6,018 bases of DNA from Alphaproteobacteria bacterium CG11_big_fil_rev_8_21_14_0_20_44_7 (lineage in GTDB: Bacteria > Pseudomonadota > Alphaproteobacteria > Rickettsiales > 21-14-0-20-44-7). Below the pieces are notes generated by a model that did not search any database, was not told where the DNA came from, and saw nothing but the letters and a program-made list of their open reading frames with translations. This document shows positions 1 to 5,612 of the stretch, piece after piece. The DNA lies in the NCBI GenBank assembly GCA_002787615.1, contig PCXJ01000022.1, forward strand, positions 1 through 6,018. Direction: 5' to 3'. Made by a program: the position numbers and the translations under genes. Position 1 is the stretch's first letter. The number at the start of each line of letters is the position of its first letter.

Positions 1-1491
1 TATCAGGTCATCTTAATTTCGCCGACCACCCTACTCTGCCGACAGCATTTCAAAACTTTCAAAAGTCGATTTGACGGCTTTCCCTTTGAATTAAGACAGT
101 TCTCCCGCATGGTTTCCGGCAAAGAATTGTGCAAGAATAAGCAATTATTAGCCGAAGGAAAAATTGATATCGCCATCGGCACACATGCCCTGCTTGCCGA
201 TAGCTTGAATACAGATAATCTTGGATTGATCATCGTTGATGAAGAGCAGCATTTTGGAGTTGGTCAAAAGGAAAAGCTCAAGAAATTGCGTACCGAAGCG
301 CATGTTCTGGCACTTTCCGCAACCCCGATTCCGCGCAGCTTGCAATTGGCGATCTCCGGCGTTCGCGAGCTTTCAATTATTGCCACTCCCCCTGTTGACA
401 GGCTTGCCGTGCGCAGTTTTATCACTCCTTTTGATGAAATTACGCTACGCGAGGCAATTATGCGTGAGCGCAATCGCGGCGGGCAGGTTTTTTATGTCGC
501 ACCGAGAATTGCCGATCTGGCAGATCTATATAAGAGCTTGCAGAAAATCGTGCCGGAAGCCAAGCTTGCGCAGGCGCATGGCCAGATGAAGCCCGCCGAA
601 CTTGATGAGATAATGAATCAATTTTACGATGGAAAATTTGACGTTCTGCTTTCCACGGCTATTGTCGAAAGCGGGCTGGATGTGCAATCTGCGAACACAA
701 TTATCATACATCGCGCCGATATGTTCGGGCTTTCGCAGCTATATCAGCTACGCGGCAGGGTAGGGCGCGGCAAGCTGCGCGGCTATGCGTATTTTACTCT
801 GCCGAAGCAAAAGCTGCTAACCGCAAATGCCGTCAAAAGACTTGAGGTAATACAAGGGCTTGATAGCTTGGGCGCGGGCTTCTCAGTCGCTTCGCACGAT
901 ATGGATATTCGCGGTTTCGGGAATTTGCTGGGTGAGGAGCAAAGCGGACATGTAAAGGAAGTTGGGGTGGAGCTTTATCAGAAAATGCTGCGCGAGGCGG
1001 TGCTGCGGGCGCGGGCTGAAGGCGAGGTGGATAATTCTGATGCTGATTTTGTTCCGAATATTAGTTTGGGTATGAGCGTATTGATTCCGGATTATTATGT
1101 TGCGGATTTGGATTTACGTATGAATTTATATAAGAGAGCGGCAGGCTTAAAGGGTGAAGACGAAATAGCGCTATTTACAATTGAGCTTACCGACAGATTC
1201 GGCAAACCGCCGCCAGAGGTTATATATTTGCTAGAAATCATAAAACTCAAAGGCTTGTGCAGGAAGATTGGTATTGCGAAGATTGATGCCGGACCGCGTG
1301 CCGTAGTTATGCAATTTGTGGAAAATCCCGAAATTGGGGCAGAAAGAATAATGGAATTTGCGCTGAATAATAAGGAAGATGTGAAGATAAAGCCAAATAA
1401 TAAGTTGATTTTCAGCCTGCCTGCGAAAGCTGCACATGATGATTTGTTGAGATTAATTGAAGTGAGTTTATATAATTTGCTGAATGGCTAA
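1..1491 (+). CDS. mfd: Transcription-repair coupling factor Mfd, C-terminal part (5' end outside window)
   Basis: Mfd is a DNA translocase that pushes stalled RNA polymerase off damaged DNA and recruits UvrA. The frame is open from base 1 with conserved sequence before the first ATG (109), so that ATG is internal and the gene is cut by the window edge. Seen, numbering from the first codon: motif Ia PTTLL (8-12), GTH (60-62), Walker B-type DEEQ (80-83), motif III SATPIPR (106-112), motif V region STAIVESGLD (218-227), motif VI QLRGRVGR (249-256), then RGFGNLLGEEQSG (304-316) after the helicase core and a C-terminal D7-like domain. About 496 of a usual ~1150 residues are present; the UvrB-like module, RNA polymerase-interaction domain and Walker A lie upstream. 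Genes ending in RecG-like helicase motifs include recG itself, but the LGEEQSG region and C-terminal domain fit Mfd. The gene runs towards the putative origin and converges on dnaQ. Confidence 0.96.
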   Translation, partial: YQVILISPTTLLCRQHFKTFKSRFDGFPFELRQFSRMVSGKELCKNKQLLAEGKIDIAIGTHALLADSLNTDNLGLIIVDEEQHFGVGQKEKLKKLRTEAHVLALSATPIPRSLQLAISGVRELSIIATPPVDRLAVRSFITPFDEITLREAIMRERNRGGQVFYVAPRIADLADLYKSLQKIVPEAKLAQAHGQMKPAELDEIMNQFYDGKFDVLLSTAIVESGLDVQSANTIIIHRADMFGLSQLYQLRGRVGRGKLRGYAYFTLPKQKLLTANAVKRLEVIQGLDSLGAGFSVASHDMDIRGFGNLLGEEQSGHVKEVGVELYQKMLREAVLRARAEGEVDNSDADFVPNISLGMSVLIPDYYVADLDLRMNLYKRAAGLKGEDEIALFTIELTDRFGKPPPEVIYLLEIIKLKGLCRKIGIAKIDAGPRAVVMQFVENPEIGAERIMEFALNNKEDVKIKPNNKLIFSLPAKAAHDDLLRLIEVSLYNLLNG

Positions 1492-1498
1492 CCACACC

Positions 1499-2206
1499 CT
1501 AGGATGCAGAAGTTTTCTTCCATAAAGAATTTTCCATCAGCGCAATAAATTCCTCATGCGCCCGCAACTCTTCCTCATTTGCCGGAAAATTACGCGCCTC
1601 AAGCTTTTCTCCGCTAACTTCCAAGGAAACTTTCTGATCTTTCTTCGTCTCTATCTTGATATTATTTCCCGCAAACACCAGATTGCGTTGATTTGCGCCA
1701 GTGCCAACCATTTCCGCGTAAACATCCGCCAAAAGCTCGGCATCCAAGAGCGCGCCGTGTTTGGTACGTGCCGACCCGTCAATATTGAACCGCGAGCAGA
1801 GCGCATCGAGATTATTCTTTGCTCCCGGGAATTTCTGACGCGCCAAGGCCAGAGTATCAAAAACCCTCTCAAGCTTTATGTCCGGACGCTTAGCGTGAAA
1901 AAGATGATGGTTGATGAAGCCCATATCAAATGGGGCATTGTGGATTATGAGCTTAGAATCGGCAATAAATTCCAGAAAATCATCTATAACATCTTCAAAA
2001 ATCGGCTTATCGGCGAGAAACTCCTCGCTAATGCCGTGAACTCGGAAAGCGCCCTCGGAAATACTGCGCTTGGGGTTTATATAGACGTGAAAATGATTCC
2101 CCGTCCGATATTGATTCACCATCTCAACCGCGCCGATTTCGATGATGCGATGACCTTCTTTCGGACTTATCCCTGTGGTTTCAGTATCAAGAGCGATCTC
2201 TCTCAT
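1499..2206 (-). CDS. dnaQ: DNA polymerase III epsilon subunit (3'-5' proofreading exonuclease)
   Basis: The epsilon subunit removes misincorporated 3' nucleotides inside the Pol III core, with the alpha polymerase subunit. The 235-residue product has the full DEDDh set: Exo I DTETTG with D7 and E9, Exo II NAPFDMGF with D94, and Exo III KHGALLDA with H150 and D155. These correspond to E. coli D12, E14, D103, H162 and D167. Length is close to the usual ~230-245 residues. The nuclease fold fills roughly residues 1-170; the remaining ~65 residues are the less conserved tail that in this family binds alpha. The ATG start (2204-2206) overlaps the coaE stop as ATGA, so translation is probably coupled. 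It is the last gene of the leftward operon, and its TAG stop lies 7 bp from the mfd stop. A stand-alone DEDDh nuclease is possible, but family match and the coaE neighbour make DnaQ much the better call. Confidence 0.96.
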   Translation of the reverse strand: MREIALDTETTGISPKEGHRIIEIGAVEMVNQYRTGNHFHVYINPKRSISEGAFRVHGISEEFLADKPIFEDVIDDFLEFIADSKLIIHNAPFDMGFINHHLFHAKRPDIKLERVFDTLALARQKFPGAKNNLDALCSRFNIDGSARTKHGALLDAELLADVYAEMVGTGANQRNLVFAGNNIKIETKKDQKVSLEVSGEKLEARNFPANEEELRAHEEFIALMENSLWKKTSAS

Positions 2207-2799
2207 GCTTTGACTTTATTGATTATTGCTTCGATTTGCAGGAGAATATCATCCCCGTCATTATTATCAATCACAAAGTCGGCACGCCGAGCCTTTTCCT
2301 CTGCTGATAATTGCCTCGCTAATATTTTTTCCAGCTTTTCCTTGCTCATATTCGGTCTTTGCAGGGCTCTTTTTTCTAATGTTTCACGTGAAACATTTAC
2401 AAAAATCGTGTAATTACAATAGGTTTCTGCTTTTGACTCAAAAAGGAGCGGTATTTCCAGAATGATTATTTTCTTATCCTGATTTGCTTTTATGAATTCT
2501 AAATTACGCTTCCGCACTAAGGGATGTATTATTCCCTCTAGCTGAACCAATTTTTTAGAATCGGCAAAAACCAACTCTCCCAAAACCTTACGATTAACCT
2601 TACCACCATTAATCGCTTCCGGAAATAAGCCAGAAACTTGCGCAAAAGCCTCATTATCCAGAATCTCATGGGCGATTTTATCGGAATCCTGCACGGCAGC
2701 ACCATATTCGGCGAAAACTCCCGAAATATATGATTTGCCTGAGGCAATCATTCCGGTTATGCCGATTACGACTGGTGGAATAGCTTCATGTTCAGGCAT
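2203..2799 (-). CDS. coaE: Dephospho-CoA kinase
   Basis: CoaE catalyses the last step of coenzyme A synthesis, phosphorylating the ribose 3'-OH of dephospho-CoA with ATP in the cytoplasm. The 198-residue protein shows the P-loop GITGMIASGKS (13-23), the DSD substrate/Mg motif (38-40, matching the family's DAD), LEIPLLFE (114-121), and the lid arginine region KRALQRPNMS (143-152). It ends with FVIDNN (175-180), typical of the family. Length is normal (about 190-210). The chosen ATG at 2797-2799 lies inside the end of aroE (34-bp overlap); no closer ATG precedes the P-loop, and GGGAG lies 11 nt upstream. The stop overlaps the dnaQ start as ATGA. Residues N135-T140 (NVSRET) are encoded by a perfect parS site, at a point where the family normally has a similar V-x-x-S-x-E-T sequence, so the centromere site fits the protein without visible damage. 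Confidence 0.96.
   Translation of the reverse strand: MPEHEAIPPVVIGITGMIASGKSYISGVFAEYGAAVQDSDKIAHEILDNEAFAQVSGLFPEAINGGKVNRKVLGELVFADSKKLVQLEGIIHPLVRKRNLEFIKANQDKKIIILEIPLLFESKAETYCNYTIFVNVSRETLEKRALQRPNMSKEKLEKILARQLSAEEKARRADFVIDNNDGDDILLQIEAIINKVKA
2378..2397. other. parS centromere site inside coaE
   Basis: The core TGTTTCACGTGAAACA (2380-2395) matches the chromosomal parS consensus bound by ParB/Spo0J at all 16 positions, and flanking AA/TT extend it to a 20-bp perfect palindrome. ParB loads here, spreads as a CTP-dependent clamp and, with ParA and SMC, segregates the origin region. In coaE it encodes NVSRET (135-140). It lies about 2.1 kb from the DnaA boxes. Confidence 0.93.
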
Positions 2800-3611
2800 C
2801 TTATCATATGCTCCCGTAATTCACTTGTAACTTCCGGCCTCTTGCCAAACCACAGCTCAAAACCCGGAATCGCCTGATAGAGCAGCATCCCAAGCCCATC
2901 AATAATTTGCAGACCGCGCATCTTTGCTTGCACCAACAACTCGGTTTCCAGCGGATTATACACAATATCGCAAACTATAGCAGATTGCGGCAATGTCGAC
3001 AAATCTATATTTAGTGGATCATTATGCAGCATCCCGAGCGAGGTTGTATTAACCAGCATATTATATGTTATCAGGTTATTCCTTGAATCCCAGCTCGTTA
3101 CTCCGCAATCAAATTCTGCCGCCAGCTTTTCCGCATTTTCCTGCGTACGGTTGCATAAAGTCACCTCGTATCCCGCCGATTTTAGAGAATATATAATTGC
3201 ACGCGCTGCCCCGCCAGCACCCAAAACCATTGCTCTGCCTTGATTTACGGAGAATGTTTCACGTGAAACATTTTCTTTCACATTCTCCAAAAACCCAAAG
3301 CCATCCGTATTTGAGCCAAAAATCCTTCCCTCGCGAAAACTCAGCGTATTAATCGCGCCGATATTCTGCGCTATTTCGTCTATTTCATCGCAAATCATCA
3401 TTGCTTTTTCTTTGTGGGGGATGGTTATATTCCCGCCCACATAACCGTCATTTGCCAATTTTTTTATAACTTTATGCAAATAGTCCGGCTTGATGTCAAA
3501 AGCTTCATAACTTCCGTCTATGCCATATTGCCTGAGCCAGAATCCGTGCAGTTGCGGCGAGAGGGAGTGGCTTATCGGGCTGCCTATTATGAATGCCTTG
3601 CGCTTAGTCAT
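2766..3611 (-). CDS. aroE: Shikimate dehydrogenase (NADP+)
   Basis: AroE reduces 3-dehydroshikimate to shikimate with NADPH, step four of the shikimate pathway to chorismate and aromatic amino acids. The 281-residue product carries SPISHSLSP (11-19) for shikimate binding, NITIPHK (61-67) with the catalytic Lys67, GAINTL (85-90), NTDG (101-104) with catalytic Asp103, the nucleotide-binding GAGGAARA (131-138), NRT (154-156) expected at the NADP phosphate, NTTSLGM (188-194) and the C-terminal GLGMLLYQA (239-247). Length is typical (270-285). The ATG overlaps the PPSR stop by 4 bp (ATGA), and the gene's end overlaps coaE by 34 bp. Residues N114-T119 (NVSRET) are encoded by a second perfect parS site; they fall in the linker between the substrate domain and the Rossmann domain, which tolerates variation. 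The maf gene often found just upstream in alphaproteobacteria is absent. The quinate/shikimate dehydrogenase paralogue is less likely given this context. Confidence 0.96.
   Translation of the reverse strand: MTKRKAFIIGSPISHSLSPQLHGFWLRQYGIDGSYEAFDIKPDYLHKVIKKLANDGYVGGNITIPHKEKAMMICDEIDEIAQNIGAINTLSFREGRIFGSNTDGFGFLENVKENVSRETFSVNQGRAMVLGAGGAARAIIYSLKSAGYEVTLCNRTQENAEKLAAEFDCGVTSWDSRNNLITYNMLVNTTSLGMLHNDPLNIDLSTLPQSAIVCDIVYNPLETELLVQAKMRGLQIIDGLGMLLYQAIPGFELWFGKRPEVTSELREHMIRCLNMKLFHQS
3253..3272. other. parS centromere site inside aroE
   Basis: A second exact copy of the same 20-bp palindrome, with core TGTTTCACGTGAAACA at 3255-3270. Its centre is 875 bp from the first site and about 1.2 kb from the DnaA-box cluster. 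In aroE it encodes NVSRET (114-119), in the same codon frame as in coaE. No third copy was found in the window. Confidence 0.93.
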
Positions 3612-4435
3612 CGCGCTTTCTCTCGTTTATCGCTGTATTTTTGAATAATTATCGCAGCAGTTTCTTCCACGCTGCGCCTCGTAACATCAATTATCGGCCA
3701 TTTGTTTTTGCGGAACAGACGGCTGGCCTCGTCAATTTCCTGCTTTATCGTTTCAATCTCGGTATAATTTGTGTTTTCGGCATGGTCAAGCGAGGCAAGG
3801 CGGCTTTTGCGAATTTGCACCAGCCTTTCTGCGCTAATCGTTAGCCCTACTACTATCGGGTTTTTTAATTGGCTGATATCACCCGGCAAATCACAACCCG
3901 GAACATAGGGCACATTTGCTGCTTTATAGCCGCGATAGGCAAGATACATTGTTGTTGGGGATTTTGAAGTTCTGGAAACCCCGACAATCACTATATCTGC
4001 CTCTTCCAACTCCCAAGTTGCTTGCCCGTCATCATGAGCCAGCGCAAAGTTTATAATATCCACACGCTCAAAATAATCATCATCCATTTCATGCTGCTTG
4101 CCCTGAACGTGGCTAGGCTGCATCCCAAGATAAAATGAAAGCTCACGCAATGCACGGTTTATCACCGGAACAACCGGAACGCCGATTTCCAGACATTTGG
4201 TTTTTAGCATCTCTGCCATTCCCTCATCTGCAATGGTAAAGAAGACAATCCCCGGCTCTTCTCTAATATGCTCGATAATCTTCTCAAGCTGACCTTTTGT
4301 GCGGATCATAGACCAAACATGTTCTTCCGCTTCAACCCCCTCAAACTGGGCAAGTGCCGCGCGAGATACGCTGGAAACCGTTTCTCCGGTAGAATCTGAT
4401 ACTAAATGCAGGTGAAATTCTTTCATAATATCCAT
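3608..4435 (-). CDS. PPSR family bifunctional kinase/phosphorylase (DUF299; PPDK or PEP synthase regulator)
   Basis: This family switches pyruvate phosphate dikinase or PEP synthase off by ADP-dependent threonine phosphorylation, and on again by phosphate-dependent dephosphorylation. The 275-residue product starts with FHLHLVSDSTGET (7-19) and has the P-loop-like GVSRTSKSPT (152-161) after ADIVIV, followed by YLAYRGYKAANVPYVPG. Length fits the family (~270-280). Which target enzyme it controls cannot be told here, so I give no symbol (the E. coli homologue is ydiA/ppsR; PPDK regulation is usual in alphaproteobacteria). Two starts are possible: ATG 4433-4435 or, three codons later, ATG 4424-4426 (MKEFHLHL). 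Neither has a clear Shine-Dalgarno, and the shorter form resembles many family members. It is the first gene of the operon, reads away from the putative origin, and its stop overlaps the aroE start. No strong promoter is visible upstream, where the DnaA boxes lie. Confidence 0.94.
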   Translation of the reverse strand: MDIMKEFHLHLVSDSTGETVSSVSRAALAQFEGVEAEEHVWSMIRTKGQLEKIIEHIREEPGIVFFTIADEGMAEMLKTKCLEIGVPVVPVINRALRELSFYLGMQPSHVQGKQHEMDDDYFERVDIINFALAHDDGQATWELEEADIVIVGVSRTSKSPTTMYLAYRGYKAANVPYVPGCDLPGDISQLKNPIVVGLTISAERLVQIRKSRLASLDHAENTNYTEIETIKQEIDEASRLFRKNKWPIIDVTRRSVEETAAIIIQKYSDKREKAR

Positions 4436-4478
4436 AAATTAACAGTTATCGCTAATCAGTAAATAGCAAATCTTGACC

Positions 4479-4487
4479 TGTGGATAT
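4479..4487 (-). other. DnaA box 1 (one mismatch)
   Basis: The plus strand reads TGTGGATAT, that is ATATCCACA on the minus strand, one mismatch from TTATCCACA. It starts a 13-mer, TGTGGATATCTTT, repeated exactly at 4599-4611 (120 bp away). It lies 20 bp, about two helical turns, from box 2 in the same orientation. Confidence 0.7.
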
Positions 4488-4498
4488 CTTTCATTTTT

Positions 4499-4507
4499 TG
4501 TGGATAA
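4499..4507 (-). other. DnaA box 2 (perfect consensus)
   Basis: The plus strand reads TGTGGATAA, a perfect TTATCCACA on the minus strand. It is the only perfect box I found in the window and lies exactly 100 bp before box 3, so it is the likeliest high-affinity site. Confidence 0.8.
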
Positions 4508-4586
4508 AGCTGAATTATCTTGTGCGTATATTTTTCTGTTATATTTCTGTCCACTTTCTGCTATAAGTTTTCCAGAGTGGGTAATT

Positions 4587-4595
4587 CTATACACA
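4587..4595 (+). other. DnaA box candidate, R2-like (weak)
   Basis: CTATACACA has two mismatches to TTATCCACA but only one to TTATACACA, the R2-type box of E. coli oriC. It faces box 3 head to head with a 3-bp gap, forming the small palindrome CACA-tat-TGTG (4592-4602). A further two-mismatch candidate, AGTGGGTAA, lies just upstream at 4576-4584. Confidence 0.4.
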
Positions 4596-4598
4596 TAT

Positions 4599-4607
4599 TG
4601 TGGATAT
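4599..4607 (-). other. DnaA box 3 (one mismatch)
   Basis: The plus strand reads TGTGGATAT, identical to box 1, and the match continues to 13 bp (TGTGGATATCTTT) and, after one changed base, three more (ATT). The shared flank suggests duplication or selection beyond the nonamer. Confidence 0.7.
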
Positions 4608-4667
4608 CTTTTATTAGCCTTTGATTTACAATGTAATTTTACTCGCTTTAGTTTGTGAGTAGCTTCT

Positions 4668-4676
4668 TAATCCACA
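4668..4676 (+). other. DnaA box 4 (one mismatch, opposite orientation)
   Basis: TAATCCACA differs from TTATCCACA at position two. It is the box closest to the AT-rich block (11 bp away) and points towards it, the opposite way to boxes 1-3. A DnaA box beside the unwinding element is common in bacterial origins. Confidence 0.6.
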
Positions 4677-4687
4677 AATTCACAGCC

Positions 4688-4738
4688 TATAATTAATCTA
4701 ATAAATAAAAAGTATTATAACTTTATTTTTAATTATTA
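4688..4738. other. AT-rich block, candidate DNA unwinding element
   Basis: Of 51 bases only three are G or C (about 94% A+T), clearly more extreme than the rest of the gap. It lies directly after the DnaA-box cluster, the arrangement expected of the origin segment that melts first. The function is inferred from composition and position. Confidence 0.65.
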
Positions 4739-4808
4739 GTGATGGTTGAAAGAGTTTCATCTGAAAGACAGAAAATTGAGTTTAAGTGATTTTATTTCAA
4801 AATAGCAC

Positions 4809-4837
4809 TTGACAAGTATGCATTAAGAAAATAGAAA
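4809..4837 (+). promoter_or_regulatory. Probable sigma-70 promoter of rpsN-rpsH-rplF
   Basis: A perfect -35 hexamer TTGACA (4809-4814) is followed after 17 bp by TAGAAA (4832-4837), a 4-of-6 match to the -10 hexamer. Transcription would start near 4844 and give a leader of about 50 nt. A small hairpin, CCTTT-ttt-AAAGG (4844-4856), would form at its 5' end. This gives the ribosomal genes their own promoter, which they need if no upstream spc genes are attached. Confidence 0.55.
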
Positions 4838-4893
4838 CAAGCTCCTTTTTTAAAGGGATACTGTAAATAACTAATTTATAAGTCCGAGGAAAT

Positions 4894-5199
4894 ATGGCAA
4901 AAGTAAGCTCATTTGAGAAAAATGCGAAACGTGCACGTCTCATAAAGAAATATGCGAAAAAACGTGCAGATTTGAAAGTCAAAATCAAAGATAGTAAAAT
5001 TTCAGACGAGGAACGCTTTGCGGCGGTTTTGGAACTCGAGGCGCTGCCTAAGAATAGTTCGAAGGTTCGTTATCGCAATCGTTGCCGCCTCACAGGTCGT
5101 CCGCGCGGAAATTACCGCCTTTTCGGTCTTTCACGTATAGCATTCCGCGAATTAGCCAGTGAAGGCCAAATTCCCGGAATCGTAAAATCCAGCTGGTAG
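4894..5199 (+). CDS. rpsN: 30S ribosomal protein S14
   Basis: S14 binds the 16S rRNA 3' domain in the head of the small subunit. The 101-residue product has the normal length of the long, zinc-free form: residues 61-71, RNRCRLTGRPRG-like, keep a single cysteine (C64) instead of the CXXC pairs of the short zinc form. The end, GQIPGIVKSSW, is canonical. The ATG at 4894 follows GAGGA (4886-4890) with a short 3-nt gap, and matches the usual MAKxS start. In most bacteria rpsN sits between rplE and rpsH within the spc operon; here it is the first gene, with the putative origin in front. It would be transcribed from the promoter at 4809-4837, moving away from the origin and co-directional with replication. 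Confidence 0.97.
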   Translation: MAKVSSFEKNAKRARLIKKYAKKRADLKVKIKDSKISDEERFAAVLELEALPKNSSKVRYRNRCRLTGRPRGNYRLFGLSRIAFRELASEGQIPGIVKSSW

Positions 5200-5211
5200 G
5201 AGAATTATAAA

Positions 5212-5610
5212 ATGTCAATGTCAGATCCGTTAGCAAATATGCTTGCAGCCATCAGAAATGGCCAACAAGCCAATAAATCAAGCATTATAGTACCGGCCTC
5301 AAAGCTGAAAAAGAGCGTATTGAAGGTGCTTGAGGAAGAAGGTTATATTCGTGGTTTTGCCGATGCAGAAACCAAAGATGCAAAGCCGGGCCTAAAAATC
5401 GAGCTTAAATATTTTGAAGGTGTTCCGGTTATTAAGAGCATGCAAAAGCTTTCTAAGCCAGGTCGCCGCGTTTATGCGAGTGTGGGCAAATTCCCGAAAG
5501 TATATAATGGTTTGGGAATTATAGTGGTTTCCACCTCAAAAGGTGTAATGTGCGATTATGAAGCACGTCAACAAAAAGTCGGAGGCGAGCTGCTTTGCAG
5601 CGTGTTCTAA
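5212..5610 (+). CDS. rpsH: 30S ribosomal protein S8
   Basis: S8 binds the central domain of 16S rRNA and is a primary assembly protein; in E. coli it also represses translation of spc-operon mRNA. The 132-residue product has normal length, starts MSMSDPLANMLAAIRNGQ as in the family, and carries the C-terminal signature region VVSTSKGVMCDYEARQQKVGGELLC (positions about 105-130). The Shine-Dalgarno AGGAG (5198-5202) overlaps the rpsN stop codon and is 9 nt from the ATG. In E. coli the S8 target lies at the rplX-rplE boundary; that segment is missing here, so any S8 feedback would need another site. The gene order rpsN-rpsH-rplF is the standard spc order. Confidence 0.97.
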   Translation: MSMSDPLANMLAAIRNGQQANKSSIIVPASKLKKSVLKVLEEEGYIRGFADAETKDAKPGLKIELKYFEGVPVIKSMQKLSKPGRRVYASVGKFPKVYNGLGIIVVSTSKGVMCDYEARQQKVGGELLCSVF

Positions 5611-5612
5611 TT

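Larger units (their letters stand above)
4479..4740. other. Putative chromosomal replication origin (oriC)
   Basis: DnaA would bind the box cluster and melt the adjacent AT-rich block to load the replicative helicase. Seen: one perfect DnaA box, three one-mismatch boxes and at least two weaker ones within 200 bp, followed directly by 51 bp with only three G/C bases. Known: in many alphaproteobacteria, including Caulobacter and Rickettsia, the origin lies beside the gene for the PPSR-family protein, which starts the aroE-coaE-dnaQ string, and that is the position here. Two perfect parS sites within about 2.1 kb and genes diverging on both sides give further support. The exact borders are inferred. 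The alternative, a DnaA-regulated promoter region, explains neither the AT block nor the parS sites. Confidence 0.82.
4436..4893. other. Intergenic region between PPSR and rpsN, carrying the putative origin
   Basis: This 458-bp stretch separates two divergent transcription units and contains no convincing gene. All frames are broken and no open frame shows family-like sequence; in particular nothing resembles the C-terminus of ribosomal protein L5 (RplE), which normally precedes rpsN. From left to right it holds DnaA-box candidates (4479-4676), a very AT-rich block (4688-4738), a less structured stretch (4740-4808) and the rpsN promoter and leader (4809-4893). I found no GATC and no GANTC site in it by reading. 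Confidence 0.85.

Noticed and set aside
109..1491. ATG at 109 as the start of the helicase gene
   Set aside because: The frame is open back to base 1 and encodes conserved Mfd sequence (motif Ia PTTLL), so this methionine is internal and the gene is partial.
1509..1520. GAAG-tttt-CTTC as a terminator at the mfd/dnaQ junction
   Set aside because: A 4-bp stem without a following T run cannot be supported as a terminator.
1939..1947. TGTGGATTA, a one-mismatch DnaA box
   Set aside because: It is isolated, lies in conserved dnaQ coding sequence and has no neighbouring boxes, so it is most likely chance.
1556..2413. Long plus-strand frame of 285 codons opposite dnaQ and coaE
   Set aside because: It is antisense to two well-recognised genes, its translation resembles no family I know, and the minus-strand products carry full catalytic motifs.
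4460..4488. Leftward promoter for PPSR with an extended -10 (TGCTATTTA on the minus strand, 4460-4468)
   Set aside because: No acceptable -35 element lies at 16-18 bp; the match is too weak in AT-rich DNA to annotate, although a promoter must lie somewhere here.
4473..4658. Open frame of 61 codons in the origin gap
   Set aside because: It has no Shine-Dalgarno, reads straight through the DnaA boxes, and its aromatic-rich product looks like translated AT-rich DNA.
4741..4761. Possible hairpin TGAAA-gag-TTTCA with GATG/CATC outside
   Set aside because: The stem is short and interrupted, with no T run after it; such pairs are common in AT-rich DNA.
4742..4789. Short open frame of 15 codons starting ATG at 4742, a possible leader peptide
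   Set aside because: It has no ribosome binding site and lies upstream of the predicted rpsN promoter, so it would not be in that leader.
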